A stretch of DNA of 64,000 nt. Origin: Enoplolaimus lenunculus (lineage: Eukaryota; Nematoda; Enoplea; Enoplida; Thoracostomopsidae). A program made the position numbers and the translations under genes. Below are positions 26,142-38,440 of this stretch, piece after piece (the first letter of the stretch is position 1; every line of letters begins with the position of its first letter). The stretch spans positions 186,001 through 250,000 of the forward strand of contig JASANG010003345.1 of assembly GCA_030248215.1 (NCBI GenBank). The letters are read 5' to 3'. The notes beneath the pieces are model-generated. The model was not told the origin of the DNA and did no database searches. It saw nothing but the letters and a program-made list of their open reading frames with translations.

Positions 26142-26520
26142 CGGCCACATATGCCATACGTGCAGCCACATATGCATACGTGCAGCCACATATGCACACG
26201 TGCAGCCACATATGCATACGTGCAGCCACATATGCATACGTGCAGCCACTATGCATACGTGCAACCACATATGCATACGTGCAGCCACATATGCATACGC
26301 GCAGCCACATATGCATACGTGCAGCCACATATGCATACGTGCAACCACATATGCATACGTGCAACCACATATGCATACGTGCAGCCACATATGCATACGT
26401 GCAGCCACATATGCATACGTGCAACCACATATGCATACGTGCAGCCACATATGCATACGTGCAACCACATATGCATACGTGCAGCCACATATGCATACGT
26501 GCGGCCGCATATGCACACAT
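26142..26520 (+). repeat. 20-bp minisatellite, about 19 copies
   Basis: Unit GCAGCCACATATGCATACGT, with G/A variants at one position and one 19-bp unit near 26243. Within each unit ACATATGCATACGTGCA is strictly alternating purine-pyrimidine and contains CATATG and ATGCAT palindromes. All six frames are open over the array, which explains several long overlapping frames on both strands; no gene is supported. Confidence 0.95.
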
Positions 26521-27052
26521 GCGGTTCACCAATATGCATATGGGTCTTGCAAATATAAGCACCCAATATACAGGTTATCTATTGCACAAGCACGCTCACA
26601 TGGCATGTATATTGTACAATGCAAGCTTCGATTCCACTATAAATAGTTAGCTGTAGAGCAAAGACGGTCGGAAAGAGCGCTATTTGCACGAATAAAAGCG
26701 ATATCTCATAGTGTGAAAGTGTATATATTATAGATGGGCAACGGATATCCTGATATTACCATATGAAAAATATCCGGAGATGTATCCGAAAAGAAACGTG
26801 TATCCGGACATTCGGAATGTTATTGTGTAAATAATTTTTTGGAATAATTTCCATTGTTTCACCATTAAAGTTGTTGGAGGTGACGAAAACAAATTCTGCA
26901 TTCAAATTTGAGTTAAAATATATACAATATTTTTACAATTTCATGTTAACAGTTTTTTATAAATTGAATTTGACTACGTTTATATAAATTAGCTGGAACG
27001 TTGCCTAAAATGCGTTATGCCGGACATTTCAGTTTTTACTATATGAATAATG

Positions 27053-27479
27053 TAGGGATGTGCCGATACCACAATTTTTACCGATGCCGATTCTTATATT
27101 AAAATTTTGCCGATGCCGAACCGATGCCGCTGCCGATTCCAACTTTAGTACACCATGCTTAATAAGCGGATAGAATACTACATTACGTTATTATATGAAG
27201 GCTTAAACCCTAACCATCATAAACGATTATAATTTTATAAGAACGGTTAATTTCAATTAATTTTTTCAAACACAAACGCAAAAGAGATAACAATGTTTCT
27301 GAGTAGACACAGTATTGTGCGGCCAGAAATGAAATTGAAAGCATTCCAACTGACTGTTATGTGCAAAAAGTATCGGAAAAGAATCGGCAATTTTTTTGCA
27401 GTGCCGATGCCGATACACACGAAAAGTTGAAAATACCGATTATTACCGATGCCGATGCCAATTAATCGGCACATCCCTA
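27053..27479 (+). mobile_element. hAT-type MITE with TAGGGATGTGCCGAT ends
   Basis: Inverted ends TAGGGATGTGCCGAT and ATCGGCACATCCCTA. The flanks GAATAATG (27045-27052) and GAATAATA (27480-27487) form an 8-bp duplication with one mismatch. The inside is rich in GATGCCGATGCC repeats near both ends. No intact transposase frame, 427 bp. A related, one-ended copy with GCATCGGCATCGG repeats lies near 15083-15240. Confidence 0.9.
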
Positions 27480-29927
27480 GAATAATACAAACCCAGATTG
27501 TAAAGAAATCCACTGAACGGGTCAATTTCAGTAAAAATACAGAAAATTTTACAATTAAATTTCAGTGTCGAAAGTCAAGTTAAAATATTACTACTAAAAC
27601 TCCATATTTTGAACTTTTGTAAGGGGCCCGACCCTTAACTGTGCGATTATTGAACTCGCTAATTCCAAACTTTACAGATTCAAAACTACCACAGTTGAAA
27701 AGTTAAAAATGTACCAAATCTTCTGCCACAACTGTATAATAAACTGAGCAACTCTCTAAAACCTTATATAGCTTAACTAAACTTGAATATCAGATTAAGT
27801 AAAACTTAAATGGTTGGACGGACTAACGAAACTACAATTTTAAGTTTTACTTAAACCAGCGAGTTTTTAAGTTTAACACGAGTTTAAGTAAACTTATTTT
27901 TAGTTTAAGTAACAAGTGCAGCCCTGTTATTATGCGCGTCTAAGAGTTCGTTAACTTTAGCTTAAACTGAAAATATGTAAGATTTTAAATGAGTTTACGC
28001 TTAAAGGTACCTGTTAGTTTAGTTAATCTAAAATGTTAGTTTAATATATACGGCTGGATTAGCTTGAACTTAAATCAAGCTAGTTTACGCTTTTAGAGAG
28101 TACCGAAAAATTATTTTACAGCCCAATGTGATTTAAACGTTACAACTGGACCAGGATTCAACAGAACCCAAAAATACCAGAGCCAAAGCTGGAGTCGGAT
28201 AAGTGTATAAAAGCGAAATTTAATCACGCTAATTTAGTACAATTTGCTATAATATGTTGTAATTTTGTTTTTTGAGACCGCCTGAAGCACGTCTATATTA
28301 TTTTAGCAGTTTATGTATCGGGTGCAAATTTTACAATAGTTCCAATGCAGGAAATTCCAAATTTTAGAATATTTAAAGGTTATTTTGGATTTTAGGTTTG
28401 TATAAACCTTGTCTAAAATTTTGACGCCAGTAATTTGACAAAAACTTTGATTTTTCAAAAGTACTGTTGAAAAGTAGACCCCACCTGAATAATTTCCCAT
28501 GATCACCCCCCCTGTTTTCACAAACCTATTTTTATCCTTTATAGTGTATAAAACTGCTTCAACGCAATATACATATACATACTGTGGACCTACTCAAATA
28601 CAAGATGTATTATGCGCATCAATTAAATCAAAATCACATTTAGAAACGCATTTTACTTCGGGAGTTTATGGCCAAACGGATAAAGCGGTGGAATGGCGAG
28701 CCAGAGACCTTTTTAATAACTAATATTTCAATTGTTTGGCTGGGGCGTCGTTTTAGAACAAAGCCTAAGTTCGTAGTCAACCCAACATTCAAGAGCGGGC
28801 CCTAAGAATTTTTGCACCAGCATGAAACGATTTCGCATAACTTGCAAGCGTGGCTAAAACTTTTGTGGCAACAACGGAGTTAAATGTTTTTAGAATCAAG
28901 AGCTTGTTAGTCGTTTGTAAGCTACTGGACGAATTCAATCTTAAGGCTACAAAATGTCACACAAGCAGTTTATCTGGCACAGTCAATTTGCTTAAGAAGC
29001 ATATTTAACAAGTGCAGTCGACTTATGAACAATAAACTGTGTATAGCTTAAAAATGTACCGCAAAGCCTAAATGCTTAATTGCAGCGTATTAATTCTGAT
29101 TATTAATCGCAAATCCAAAACTTATCGTTTCAGCGTAAATTTTTTGTTTACAGAAACTCTCTTCCGGAATTTCGTTCAATGATAACTAAAGTGTTACAGC
29201 TGCGCCAAGTAGGTATGGTCTGGCAAACTTAAATCCTAATTCGCTGCCATTGCTTAATTGCTTTTGCGAATTGTGGAATTTCTAGTTAACTGTACATTTT
29301 GATGTTAAAATCTCGATAGATTTCGAGTAAAAGGATGAAATATTTTAAAGAATTCGCCCAGATGTTTATTTTTACCCCATCTACATTGCCGCTTTTAGAG
29401 GCTGCGTGTTACAAAAGGCGTAGCCATTATAAGTTGGCTTCTTGTATGCTTATTTTTGTCATTTCGAACAAAGTTCACTGCGAAATGATGTGATTTTGGT
29501 CTCTAATACAATGTACAGCTAGGCTGTACTTTTCAGCAATATGATCGGGTAATCTAGATTACCGGAGCCGGATGTTGATTTTTTGCCGGAGCCGGAGATC
29601 CGGTTAAACCCTACATTGGACAAGTTTTCCGTGATTTGACATAAATGATAAATGTTTTCGACGTTGTGCAATATAACCGAATGCATTAACTGAAGGACTA
29701 AACTGCTGTTTGAAGAATTTCTGTGAAAATCTTAAATTTCACTGGTGTCATGATTCCATCGAATACTAACAACAAAAATCCATCGTACAAGTTACTATAT
29801 TGAAACATACAAAATTATTAACACTGAAAATGTAGGAAAATCTAATTACGGCGTGTTAAAATATGCAAACAACTAAATTTTAATGAGTTTGTTGGACAGA
29901 TTTCTACAATTAATGCCCGTCGATTGG

Positions 29928-30091
29928 CAGGCTCGTAGCCAGCTCACCGTCATACGATGGGCTACACATTTTTCAAGAGGGGCATTTGAACGGTTTTCAA
30001 TGACTTACAAACAATGTTAAAAACTTTCTAGGGGGACCCAAAATTTTTTTAGGGAGGGCTGACCCCCCTGGTCATGTTGGCTACGAGCCCG
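29928..30091 (+). mobile_element. MITE with CAGGCTCGTAGCCA ends
   Basis: Inverted ends CAGGCTCGTAGCCA and TGGCTACGAGCCCG. The middle includes TTTTCAATGACTTACAAACA and a G-rich tract. 164 bp. A related copy lies at about 15357-15492, and similar middles are seen at 47100-47135 and 24130-24200. Confidence 0.7.
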
Positions 30092-30472
30092 GAAGACTGT
30101 CCACTGGCAATGAACCGATTACTAATCATACGTTGAAATTAGAATTGCATGCAATCAAAATTTCATAAAACAAAGTTTTATCTTCTCAGTCAACGCTTAA
30201 GCATAAATTTAAACCAAATCCTTCGGCTAAACGGGCGCTGCCTAAATTATGCCAAATGAAAATTATAAAAGTACCGAAACGGCTGGCTATTCTCAGCGTT
30301 TGATACCAATCACTTCATCGCTACTATACACTAGTGTTGATGTACGTAAACCAGGAATGGTAACAACAAACCTGCAGCACGTGTGTGTATTCTACCATAA
30401 ACATAGAACGCAAATTCAAGCTGCGACTAACACAAAGATAGCATTCACAAACAGTATCTATAAGGCACTAAA

Positions 30473-30696
30473 GCATACTCGCTCACTGGCGGACCCGCAG
30501 TGGGTACACCCAGCCGTAGATCCCCCTGCAGGCATCAAAACTAAAAATTAGTCTTAGATTTAGTACCAAAATTGCGTTCGGAAAGCATACTCGCTCACTG
30601 GCGGACCCGCAGTGGGTACACCCAGCCGTAGATCCCCCTGCAGGCATCAAAACTAAAAATTAGTCTTAGATTTAGTACCAAAATTGCGTTCGGTTT
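30473..30696 (+). repeat. 112-bp tandem duplication
   Basis: Positions 30473-30584 are repeated at 30585-30696 with near-identity (only the last few bases differ). Each unit has CACTGGCGGACCCGCAGTG, an imperfect inverted motif, then CAGCCGTAGATCCCCCTGC. The identity implies a recent event. Confidence 0.92.
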
Positions 30697-31349
30697 CTTG
30701 CTCGCAAGCCTTTTCACTATTACGAAACATACGCATGCTTTCTGAAACGTCTGCGAACGCACCATAGTATTCACAAACCATATTTACACATAGTGCAAGA
30801 ATAACTATCACATCATTGCACGATATATAAAGAAGGAAATGGGCATATGCAGCAGCATATTTTGTCTCTCTCTTGCAGGTTTTGGTTCGCAAATACATGC
30901 GTTTTAGAAATCACCCTATTTTGCTATTTATATAGATATATACGGCGCAGTAGTATTTAGAAAGCTTTGACATGGTTTTATTATGAACGAAACACAATAG
31001 AGCACAAATACATACTGCATCATGTATACATATATAACGCAGCTGCTAACATGTAATAGCTGAAGCATGGCTTTGCGTTCATTTGAAGCTATGAGCACAC
31101 GTTTCTGCGATGCGTCAAGTGTTGCGGCGTGAGCCGGACGAAGTAGAGGCGAGTGCGTACGCGAAAGTATCACTCGCTTGCTGTGCCAGCGAGTGAAGGA
31201 CAAGTAGTGCAAGCACTAAGTGCACTACTAAAATGTGGCAAATCACGAATGCATGGCAAAAGTGCAAAACGGATGCTATCAGTTATGCAAAATGTGCTGA
31301 GTTGCGCCCACAGCACGACAGCGATATCCAAGTACACGGCACGCTTACG

Positions 31350-31555
31350 GGTCGCGCTATGCCTTTGTTGACGTCCGGCGCTGTCCGTCACCCGTGTGGC
31401 GCCGTCCGTCACCATGCGTCACTTGTACGGCGCTGTCCGTTACAATGCGTCACTTGTACGGCGCTGTCCGTCACCGCCCGTCACATGTCCGGCAACCGTC
31501 CGATGCCGTCCGGCGCCGTCCGTCACCGTACGTCGCCATGCGGTTTAACAGTAAT
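31350..31555 (+). mobile_element. Second copy of the GGCGCCGT MITE family
   Basis: Matches the reverse of 38213-38440 (GGGTCGCGCTATGCCTTTG, TTGACGTCCGGCGC, GTCCGTCACCCGT). It has extra tandem CGTCACTTGTACGGCGCTGT units. Both ends are eroded, so boundaries are approximate. Confidence 0.6.
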
Positions 31556-32925
31556 CTGTGAAGTGTTGCCAAGAAAAAGATTTTAAACACGCTTTTCGAA
31601 AAACCTCAGCAGGTAATAGTTCTCAAAATTGTTTCAAATTTACAAATAAAGTCAATGAGATGTAGAATTTTTACAAAATTATGAATTCACAATCGAAAAT
31701 GTCGGAGACTACAGGCATAATATCAGTCGGCAGCTGGAGTGAAAGCCTGACATTGATTTTTTGCCGGAAATGGAAGTAGCCTCCGGTTTTACGCTCACAT
31801 AGAATCTCAATTCTGGTGGGCATCGGATATTTTTTCATAATCGGATATGGGTCAGTTCCTGTCGTAAAATTATCCGGATACCACGATGTACGGTTTTTTG
31901 CTTTTAATAGATTTCGGAACCGACATTTCTGTTTTTAAGCATCTTTAGCTTTACAAGCCAAACAGAAATGATATAGAAGACGTATAAAATTTATGATTTT
32001 TGGGAATTAAGCCGAAAACAATTTGTTGGTATTGACAAAGTTTTTAAGATACTTAAAACTAAGAAACTAAGCGAATATATCTCGTTTAGCGCAAGATTAG
32101 AATGTATATTCTCAAATGAGCATAGCACCTATCACCAGTTAGCTGTAAGTTTTCGAACTAACGTACTCTTCTCAAAAGCGGATGATGCGGAAATCTAATG
32201 GTAAAAATATTTTGTATTTTTTAGTGTTAATTTCAGGGCACAACTGGTAGTCTGCATGACAAATTCATTAAAAAAATTTTCTCATTTTCTATTTTTTTAT
32301 AAAAGTTGAGTTGTTCAATGAGTTTGTAACATTAGGGGGCAACTTTCGAAGTATTAATACAAATATAAAAGAAGCTGTAAACACATTTTCGATAATACTT
32401 GCGTTAAAAGATGAAAAATGCCGGAACCAGAGGTCAACATATTTGTAGCAGACAGGGGTAAGGGAACACTGAAATATCTGTAAAAATTGATGTTGAATTC
32501 GATTAATTTTTACTATATTTTTTAGCACAAGTTCTTGAGTAATTTTTGCAATTAAAAGTTCAATTATTACCTCAAAATTTTGTTGGCGTTGGGTTCCGAT
32601 ATTTTCACATTCTATTGCAATCTAGTGTATTTGTACCCCAACTTTTATTAATTACTACCACAGTTTTAGAATATAAATTCGATAATTTCAAATAAAGAAT
32701 AAGCTGAAATTTTAGATCAGGGTCGTTGTCACTTTGGATTCAGTGAAACAACAAACAGTATTCAATCTTAACGGATACAAAACCTGGATTAAAGGCAGTG
32801 GCAGATGCAAACAATTTCTCAAGGAGAACGCGCAAGATATAATACAACCAGCGAGCGAAGCCAGCGCCGAACCCAAACGCAATTTTGTATCAATAATTTT
32901 TCAGGTAGGGAGGTCAATGATACTT

Positions 32926-33100
32926 TGACGGACGTAACAGCAGTGAGCATATTTCTAAACCTAAAGCAAACGTTAAGACTGAACCTCAGCATAAGAATAA
33001 GCCTATATAGCTAAGATTAAGCCTAAGCAAAAAATAGTCTAAATGCTTAAGTTTGCTTTATTATATATAGGCCCGCGAAAAACGGTTCGCGCCTCAAAGT
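32926..33100 (-). mobile_element. TTAGGC-rich MITE-like repeat, copy 3 (reversed)
   Basis: Contains CTAAACCTAAAGC, AATAAGCCTATATAGC, GATTAAGCCTAAGC and the end AAATGCTTAAGTTTGC. It faces the next copy (33536-33700) in opposite orientation about 440 bp away. The two could be ends of one larger composite. Confidence 0.55.
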
Positions 33101-33535
33101 AATACGGGCCGGTAGAGACCTTATATTTTGTGATAAAAAATTTCTGATGGGGTTGCAGGTGACTAAATAGGAACTCATCAACTTTGCCGGAGCTGAAGCC
33201 TGAAGGAAAAGCAAAATTTTACAAGAAAAACGATAAAAGATAATGAAGTTTCAAATTGTTACTCTATTCCAGTCACACAGAATAACCTTTCGCCCCTACG
33301 GATAGTAAAATAACGGAAAACGGATATTGAAGTACAAAAGTTTCAAACATGCGTTAGTTTTTTTCTGCCAACATAATAGAGTTGCGGAAACAGAAATTAG
33401 CGGGTGCATCGAAATTTTTAAGTATTTGGATCAATTTTGTATTTTTTATTTCAATTCGAATATAATTGCAACATATCTGTAAAGAAAAATTGCCAGATAT
33501 ATGATTTATGTCAAACTTTGGTCCATGTAAAGATT

Positions 33536-33700
33536 TAGGGGCGGACCGTTTTTCTGTGGGACTACAAGCGTAAGCTTAAGCTTGACTATTTTTTTGCCTT
33601 GGCTTAGGCTAGGAATATGCTATTTTTACGCCTAGGCTTAAGCTTAGGGTTAAGCTTAGGTATTAAGAATATGATTACAACACTGTTCCGCCCCTGTTCG
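33536..33700 (+). mobile_element. TTAGGC-rich MITE-like repeat, copy 4
   Basis: Contains GTGGGACTACAAGCGTAAGC, TTGGCTTAGGCTAGG and GCCTAGGCTTAAGC, and ends ACAACACTGTTCCGCCCCTG, matching the right end of copies 1 and 5. Confidence 0.6.
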
Positions 33701-34495
33701 TTACATTGGCTCAAACTTTGAAGATAAAAATAATTTCCTTTATTTCTGTAAGGGAAACAGACACCAATTTTTACCGGAAACGGATATCCGGTTACACCCT
33801 GCCGCTACGGACTATTAATATTGATTGCGACTCAAAATGGGAACCCGCTGTTACTTTCGTTCCACTCATATTCGAGAAGCTTAGGTTCAGCCTTGCAGTT
33901 GCGCTTAGTCAGCAAGCTATTATAAAAGTAGCAAGGGCCAAAATTTCCATACATTTTAGGCTGTTCACAACATTAACAAACCAAAACATATCAACTTCCA
34001 CAATACAGAAAACATCGCGCATTTTACTATACAGATATATAAATAGAAAATAAATAGTGCTCTGAACAGTTATACACGAGTTATCAACAGTTTGAACTAT
34101 CGGTGCAACAGAGTACAGTGCGAACACGTAACAACAGAACTACATTTTCGATAGTTCACAATGAGGCAGCACAAAAGCCAAACCACAGATGCAAAAATCT
34201 AACATTACAGAAAGAGATCTTACGGATAATCTTCGTCCCAGACGCCATGGGAGACAGATTGTGCATGAGCTGAATTTTGGGTCATCAATTGTACAAGAGC
34301 ACAAAACCTTCTCGAATTTGCCCACTTTGAAGTTTTGAACTTTTAATTTCATACGCGGTTGGCTTGGCATAGGATTTGTTTCGGCATTAGCATTTCCAAA
34401 CAAAAGTAGACTTATCGTGAAATCGCTGGACTTAAAAGCTTGGCATAGCGACAGAACGTACATAACGTTCTAAATTTAATACGAGTTTCGGCCCA

Positions 34496-34660
34496 TGTAT
34501 AGAACAGGGTCGGAACGTTTTGCGGCGGGACTGTAATGGAGTAAGCTTAAGCTTTACACTAATTTTTTTGCTAAGGCTTACGTACAGGCTTATGCTTATG
34601 CTTTCGCTTAGGATTAAACTAAGCAATATGTATACTACTGTTCCGGCCTTGTTCTATATA
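34496..34660 (+). mobile_element. TTAGGC-rich MITE-like repeat, copy 5
   Basis: The best-preserved ends are TATAGAACAGGGTCGGAAC and GTTCCGGCCTTGTTCTATA. Inside is GTAATGGAGTAAGCTTAAGC and CTTATGCTTATGC hexamers. 165 bp, non-coding. Confidence 0.75.
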
Positions 34661-37600
34661 TTTTCCCGAGTTTCATATAGACACATATACAAAAACTCCA
34701 TTACATTCAACAAAGACTATATAATATGAACACTTACTAAACAAGGTCATTCTTTCACCGACAATCTCTAGAATCGCATTCTCAAATATACATAGCATGT
34801 ATTGCCAGTTATTGATTCACGAAAATAATTCTAATTACGGCATGAGATACCGTGGCGAAATCAGCACTCAAAAACGAACGATTTTTGTGAAATTGTTTCA
34901 GTTCAATTGAGCATTATACATATACATACATATATATACCACGTGTGACGCAATATATAATGAGTGCAATACTAAATAGTCATACACATATACTAACATC
35001 ACAAATTATTCTTGGACTATCGAAAAATCAGCCTTCCAAAAGAAACAAACATTAAATCTGAACGGTTCTGCTCAGGTCCATATAGCCGTATGGTGGAGCA
35101 TAAACATTAAGTTGATATTTGACTAAAATACACCTAATCGCACTAGTATAGCAATATGTGCTATAATTTATTACCAGCTTTAATAATATCGTTAACACTG
35201 TTCACATGAGGTATTCATTACTAGCGTTGTTAGTAACACTTCTTTCACCTCGAATCGAAACCGCTGCAATGCTAATCATACAAGTTGTGTTAACTTTTTT
35301 AGAATACAGGAGCCGGTTGTCGCGTTTTATAAGACCGAGACATCCGTTCGCAACCTGGTTTACGAGATGCTCAAAATTTAGCTTGAGCCAAAATAGCTTA
35401 GAAAAAATTGTTTGAAATTTTAAATGGCCCAATTTTGATTGAAACTAGCCTGTGTGTTGCAAAACTTACACCGTTAACAGTTTTCACGAAAAACAATGCA
35501 TGTTATTCGAATACACTTTTATTTTTAAATGACTAAATTACGTATAGCAGGCGTTCCAATTTTGCAATACGTAAATAAATTTTATAAACTTTGATACAAA
35601 TGTATTACAGACGTCAATATAAAACCAAAAAATTGCACACAAAAGAAACACAATATTAATAAATTAAACTACATCAACGTGTTACCGTACGACCAGGTTC
35701 CAACGGAATTTCAACAAAGAACGAAATTTGAATTCCGGTCCTATTCCATTAACAATACAGAATTTCGATCCTGATTAAATTTTATTCCGGTTGGAACCTT
35801 ATAACGTGATACTGAAATGCTGATAAATACAAATTGATTAAAAACCATTGGATGGAGTACCTTTCTCGCTTGTCCACCGCTTAGTGAAAACAATACTAAA
35901 CTTATACAAAATCTTAATATTAAACCTAAGCTACGCAATGAGAAAGTCAGTAACTGTACTATAAACAGAACTTTTTTAGTAAGGAATCAAAGCCAAATTT
36001 TTTCACGTATTTAATTTTCAAACTAAAAATTGTAGTTTAAATCCGACCATCGCAGAAAAGTGTTTACTTGAATCTACAAAAAACCTCTACCCATAGACTG
36101 CTCATATTTTACAACGATACCTCAATGCCTTACCCAGACAATTTTTACAGATAAACGGGTCCGGCACCAAAAACTACTGAAATAATGGTTTACGACTGAG
36201 GGAGGAAATCGCGGCTCCTCGGCCACTTGATAAGCTTCTGTGTACACATGGACTGCAAGATATCAAAAGAATACGCTGACGCTGGCCAATACCTTCACAG
36301 GTATGTATACACAAAATGGTTCCGGGAGGCGATCTTGCGCATGAATATCAACAACGATTCTGACGCGGCTTTACTCAATCAGACATGAATTGTTACGTAA
36401 CGTATACCTATAGCTAGCGGGATAATTTATGAATATAAGTACAGTACGACAAACAGCGACAGACACCAACACCATACAGCGAAGGGTACATACATACTAA
36501 CAACCAATTGAACAAACAACAATCAAACAAACAAACCAGCAAACAAACAAACCAACCAACAAACATAAACATACCAACATATATCGCTATTAAATGTGAC
36601 CGGAACTGAACAGCGCAATGCCGTGGGAGACACCATAGAAATCTTTATATTTCTGACTTACATGTCAGTCAAAATCCTGGACACAACGCAGATAAAACAC
36701 TTATATGCAATCCGTTACAGAGCAGGTACAGCGCCACCCTACATCAATCTTTTTGGTTATGCCCCAGCCGGGTTTTTGCCCCAAATGGTTGGATTTTGAA
36801 AATAGTTGTATATTTGAACTTCACATTACCCCTCCTCCCATGGCATTCCACACCCAAATTTGAATTTTTATAAAAAAATCTGTTTTCTAAGGTTCCACGG
36901 ACATCCGTGCAACCAAAAAAATTGTGTTTAAATAGTTAAATAACTTATATAGTATCAAATATGAACAAATTTTCAAAATGAAACCATTTTTAGGCAAACA
37001 CCGACTGAGGAATAATTGAAAAATAAACCCCCTCCCCCATTAAATTGCCAGGGTATACGAGAGTTCTGTAGCCTCCTTGTCGCACACCCCAACAAACAAT
37101 TTTTGCCACAATTCATATCTGAAGCATACTCAAACTGGTTCTTTCAACCCTCCAATGCCAAAGCCCAGGAATCACCTCTCCATACCGTATATACAGTACC
37201 AGAACCGCCACTCCACGGTGACATTCCAATGGTTTATCACTTGGACGCAACACCGACTCATATACGAACCCTTTTGATTTGGCTGGCTCAACGCAACGCT
37301 AAACATACGTACAATTCGCGCGCGTTTAATGCCGACTGGCTCGCAGACAATTTATTACTATCAAGCATACATTTCACTATCTAATTTATATGTTAGATAT
37401 ATAAATCGAAAATACATAGTGTCTTTTGATTTTGATACAGAAATTATAAAGACGCAGGTGCTATACATGTTACTACAGTTAACTGTTGTTAGAATATCGA
37501 CCGAAACTATTGTGTGCGAGCGGCGTCTACACGAACACAAACACGATTTCGAACAAGGGAACGCTCTAGACGTTGCATAATTTCGCCGATGGGTCGTCGG

Positions 37601-38212
37601 CTACGTCAATGAGCCCAAATAAGCATTCGCTAGAGACAAGCTTTAAAAGCCATTTAAATTGCGAGATTTAAACAAGGCAGACCCTTCACAAACGGGGGGT
37701 AACAAAAACGCAACAGCCTGTGTGGCACAGCCGATGCACGCGGCACGCCCCCAAACAAATGCATGCATTGCCGTCATATACGTAGACCTCCAAAACGAGG
37801 CAGGCGGGTAGGGTCAAAACGCAAACACGAATTTGTTCGTTTTAATCCATGTCCATACGTCATTAGTTGCTCACTATTGTCCTAAGAATAATCATCAACT
37901 CCATTCTATTACCTATAAATAACATGGTTACTTCTCTTCACGACATCTACAGATTACGTACGTACGGTTTCACCGGATTTCCTACAAAAATTAAGTTCGG
38001 GTGGTTCCTGTTCCTGATCTGGCATTCAAAAACGCACCACCTACATGTACCTGAATAGTTTTCTGCCGACCGGCCGGAAAAGTTAACCCCAAGGTAGCTT
38101 ATTTTCGGCACTTGTGCTTTCCACCCACCAAATTCCACGTATTTTAACCTACCGGGTGACTGTTTTAAACAGCATGTATCAAACTAGTTTTATCAAAACG
38201 CAACTCAGTTGA

Positions 38213-38440
38213 CTTAGGGTTGCGCTATACCGGACGTCTGGCGCCGTTCGTCACCCGTACGGCACCGTCCGTCACAAGTATGGCGCCGTTCGTCACCGTT
38301 CGTACCATACGTTATCGTACGTGAGTTATTTGCGTACGATACCGCACGGCGTCGTACAGGTGGTGCACAGACGGCGCCGTACGGGTGACGGACGACGCTT
38401 ACGGCGCCGCACGTCAACAAAAGTATTGCGCAACCCTAAG
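38213..38440 (+). mobile_element. GC-rich MITE with CTTAGGGTTGCGC ends
   Basis: Inverted ends CTTAGGGTTGCGCTATAC and GTATTGCGCAACCCTAAG. The inside is CpG-rich with repeated GGCGCCGT and CGTCCGTCAC in both orientations. 228 bp. No clear target duplication was found. It stands out by GC content from the AT-rich flanks. Confidence 0.75.

Noticed and set aside
25908-26650. Long overlapping open frames on both strands (up to 230 codons) with repeated Tyr-Ala-Tyr-Val-like text
   Set aside because: They are translations of the 20-bp minisatellite, whose unit is not a multiple of three, so all frames stay open together. No splice or composition signal of a gene.
37016-37384. Plus-strand open frame of 122 codons (HPNKQFLPQFISEAYSNWFF...)
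   Set aside because: Mixed composition but no recognised family, no start context or splice partner seen; kept only as a remark in the desert entry.
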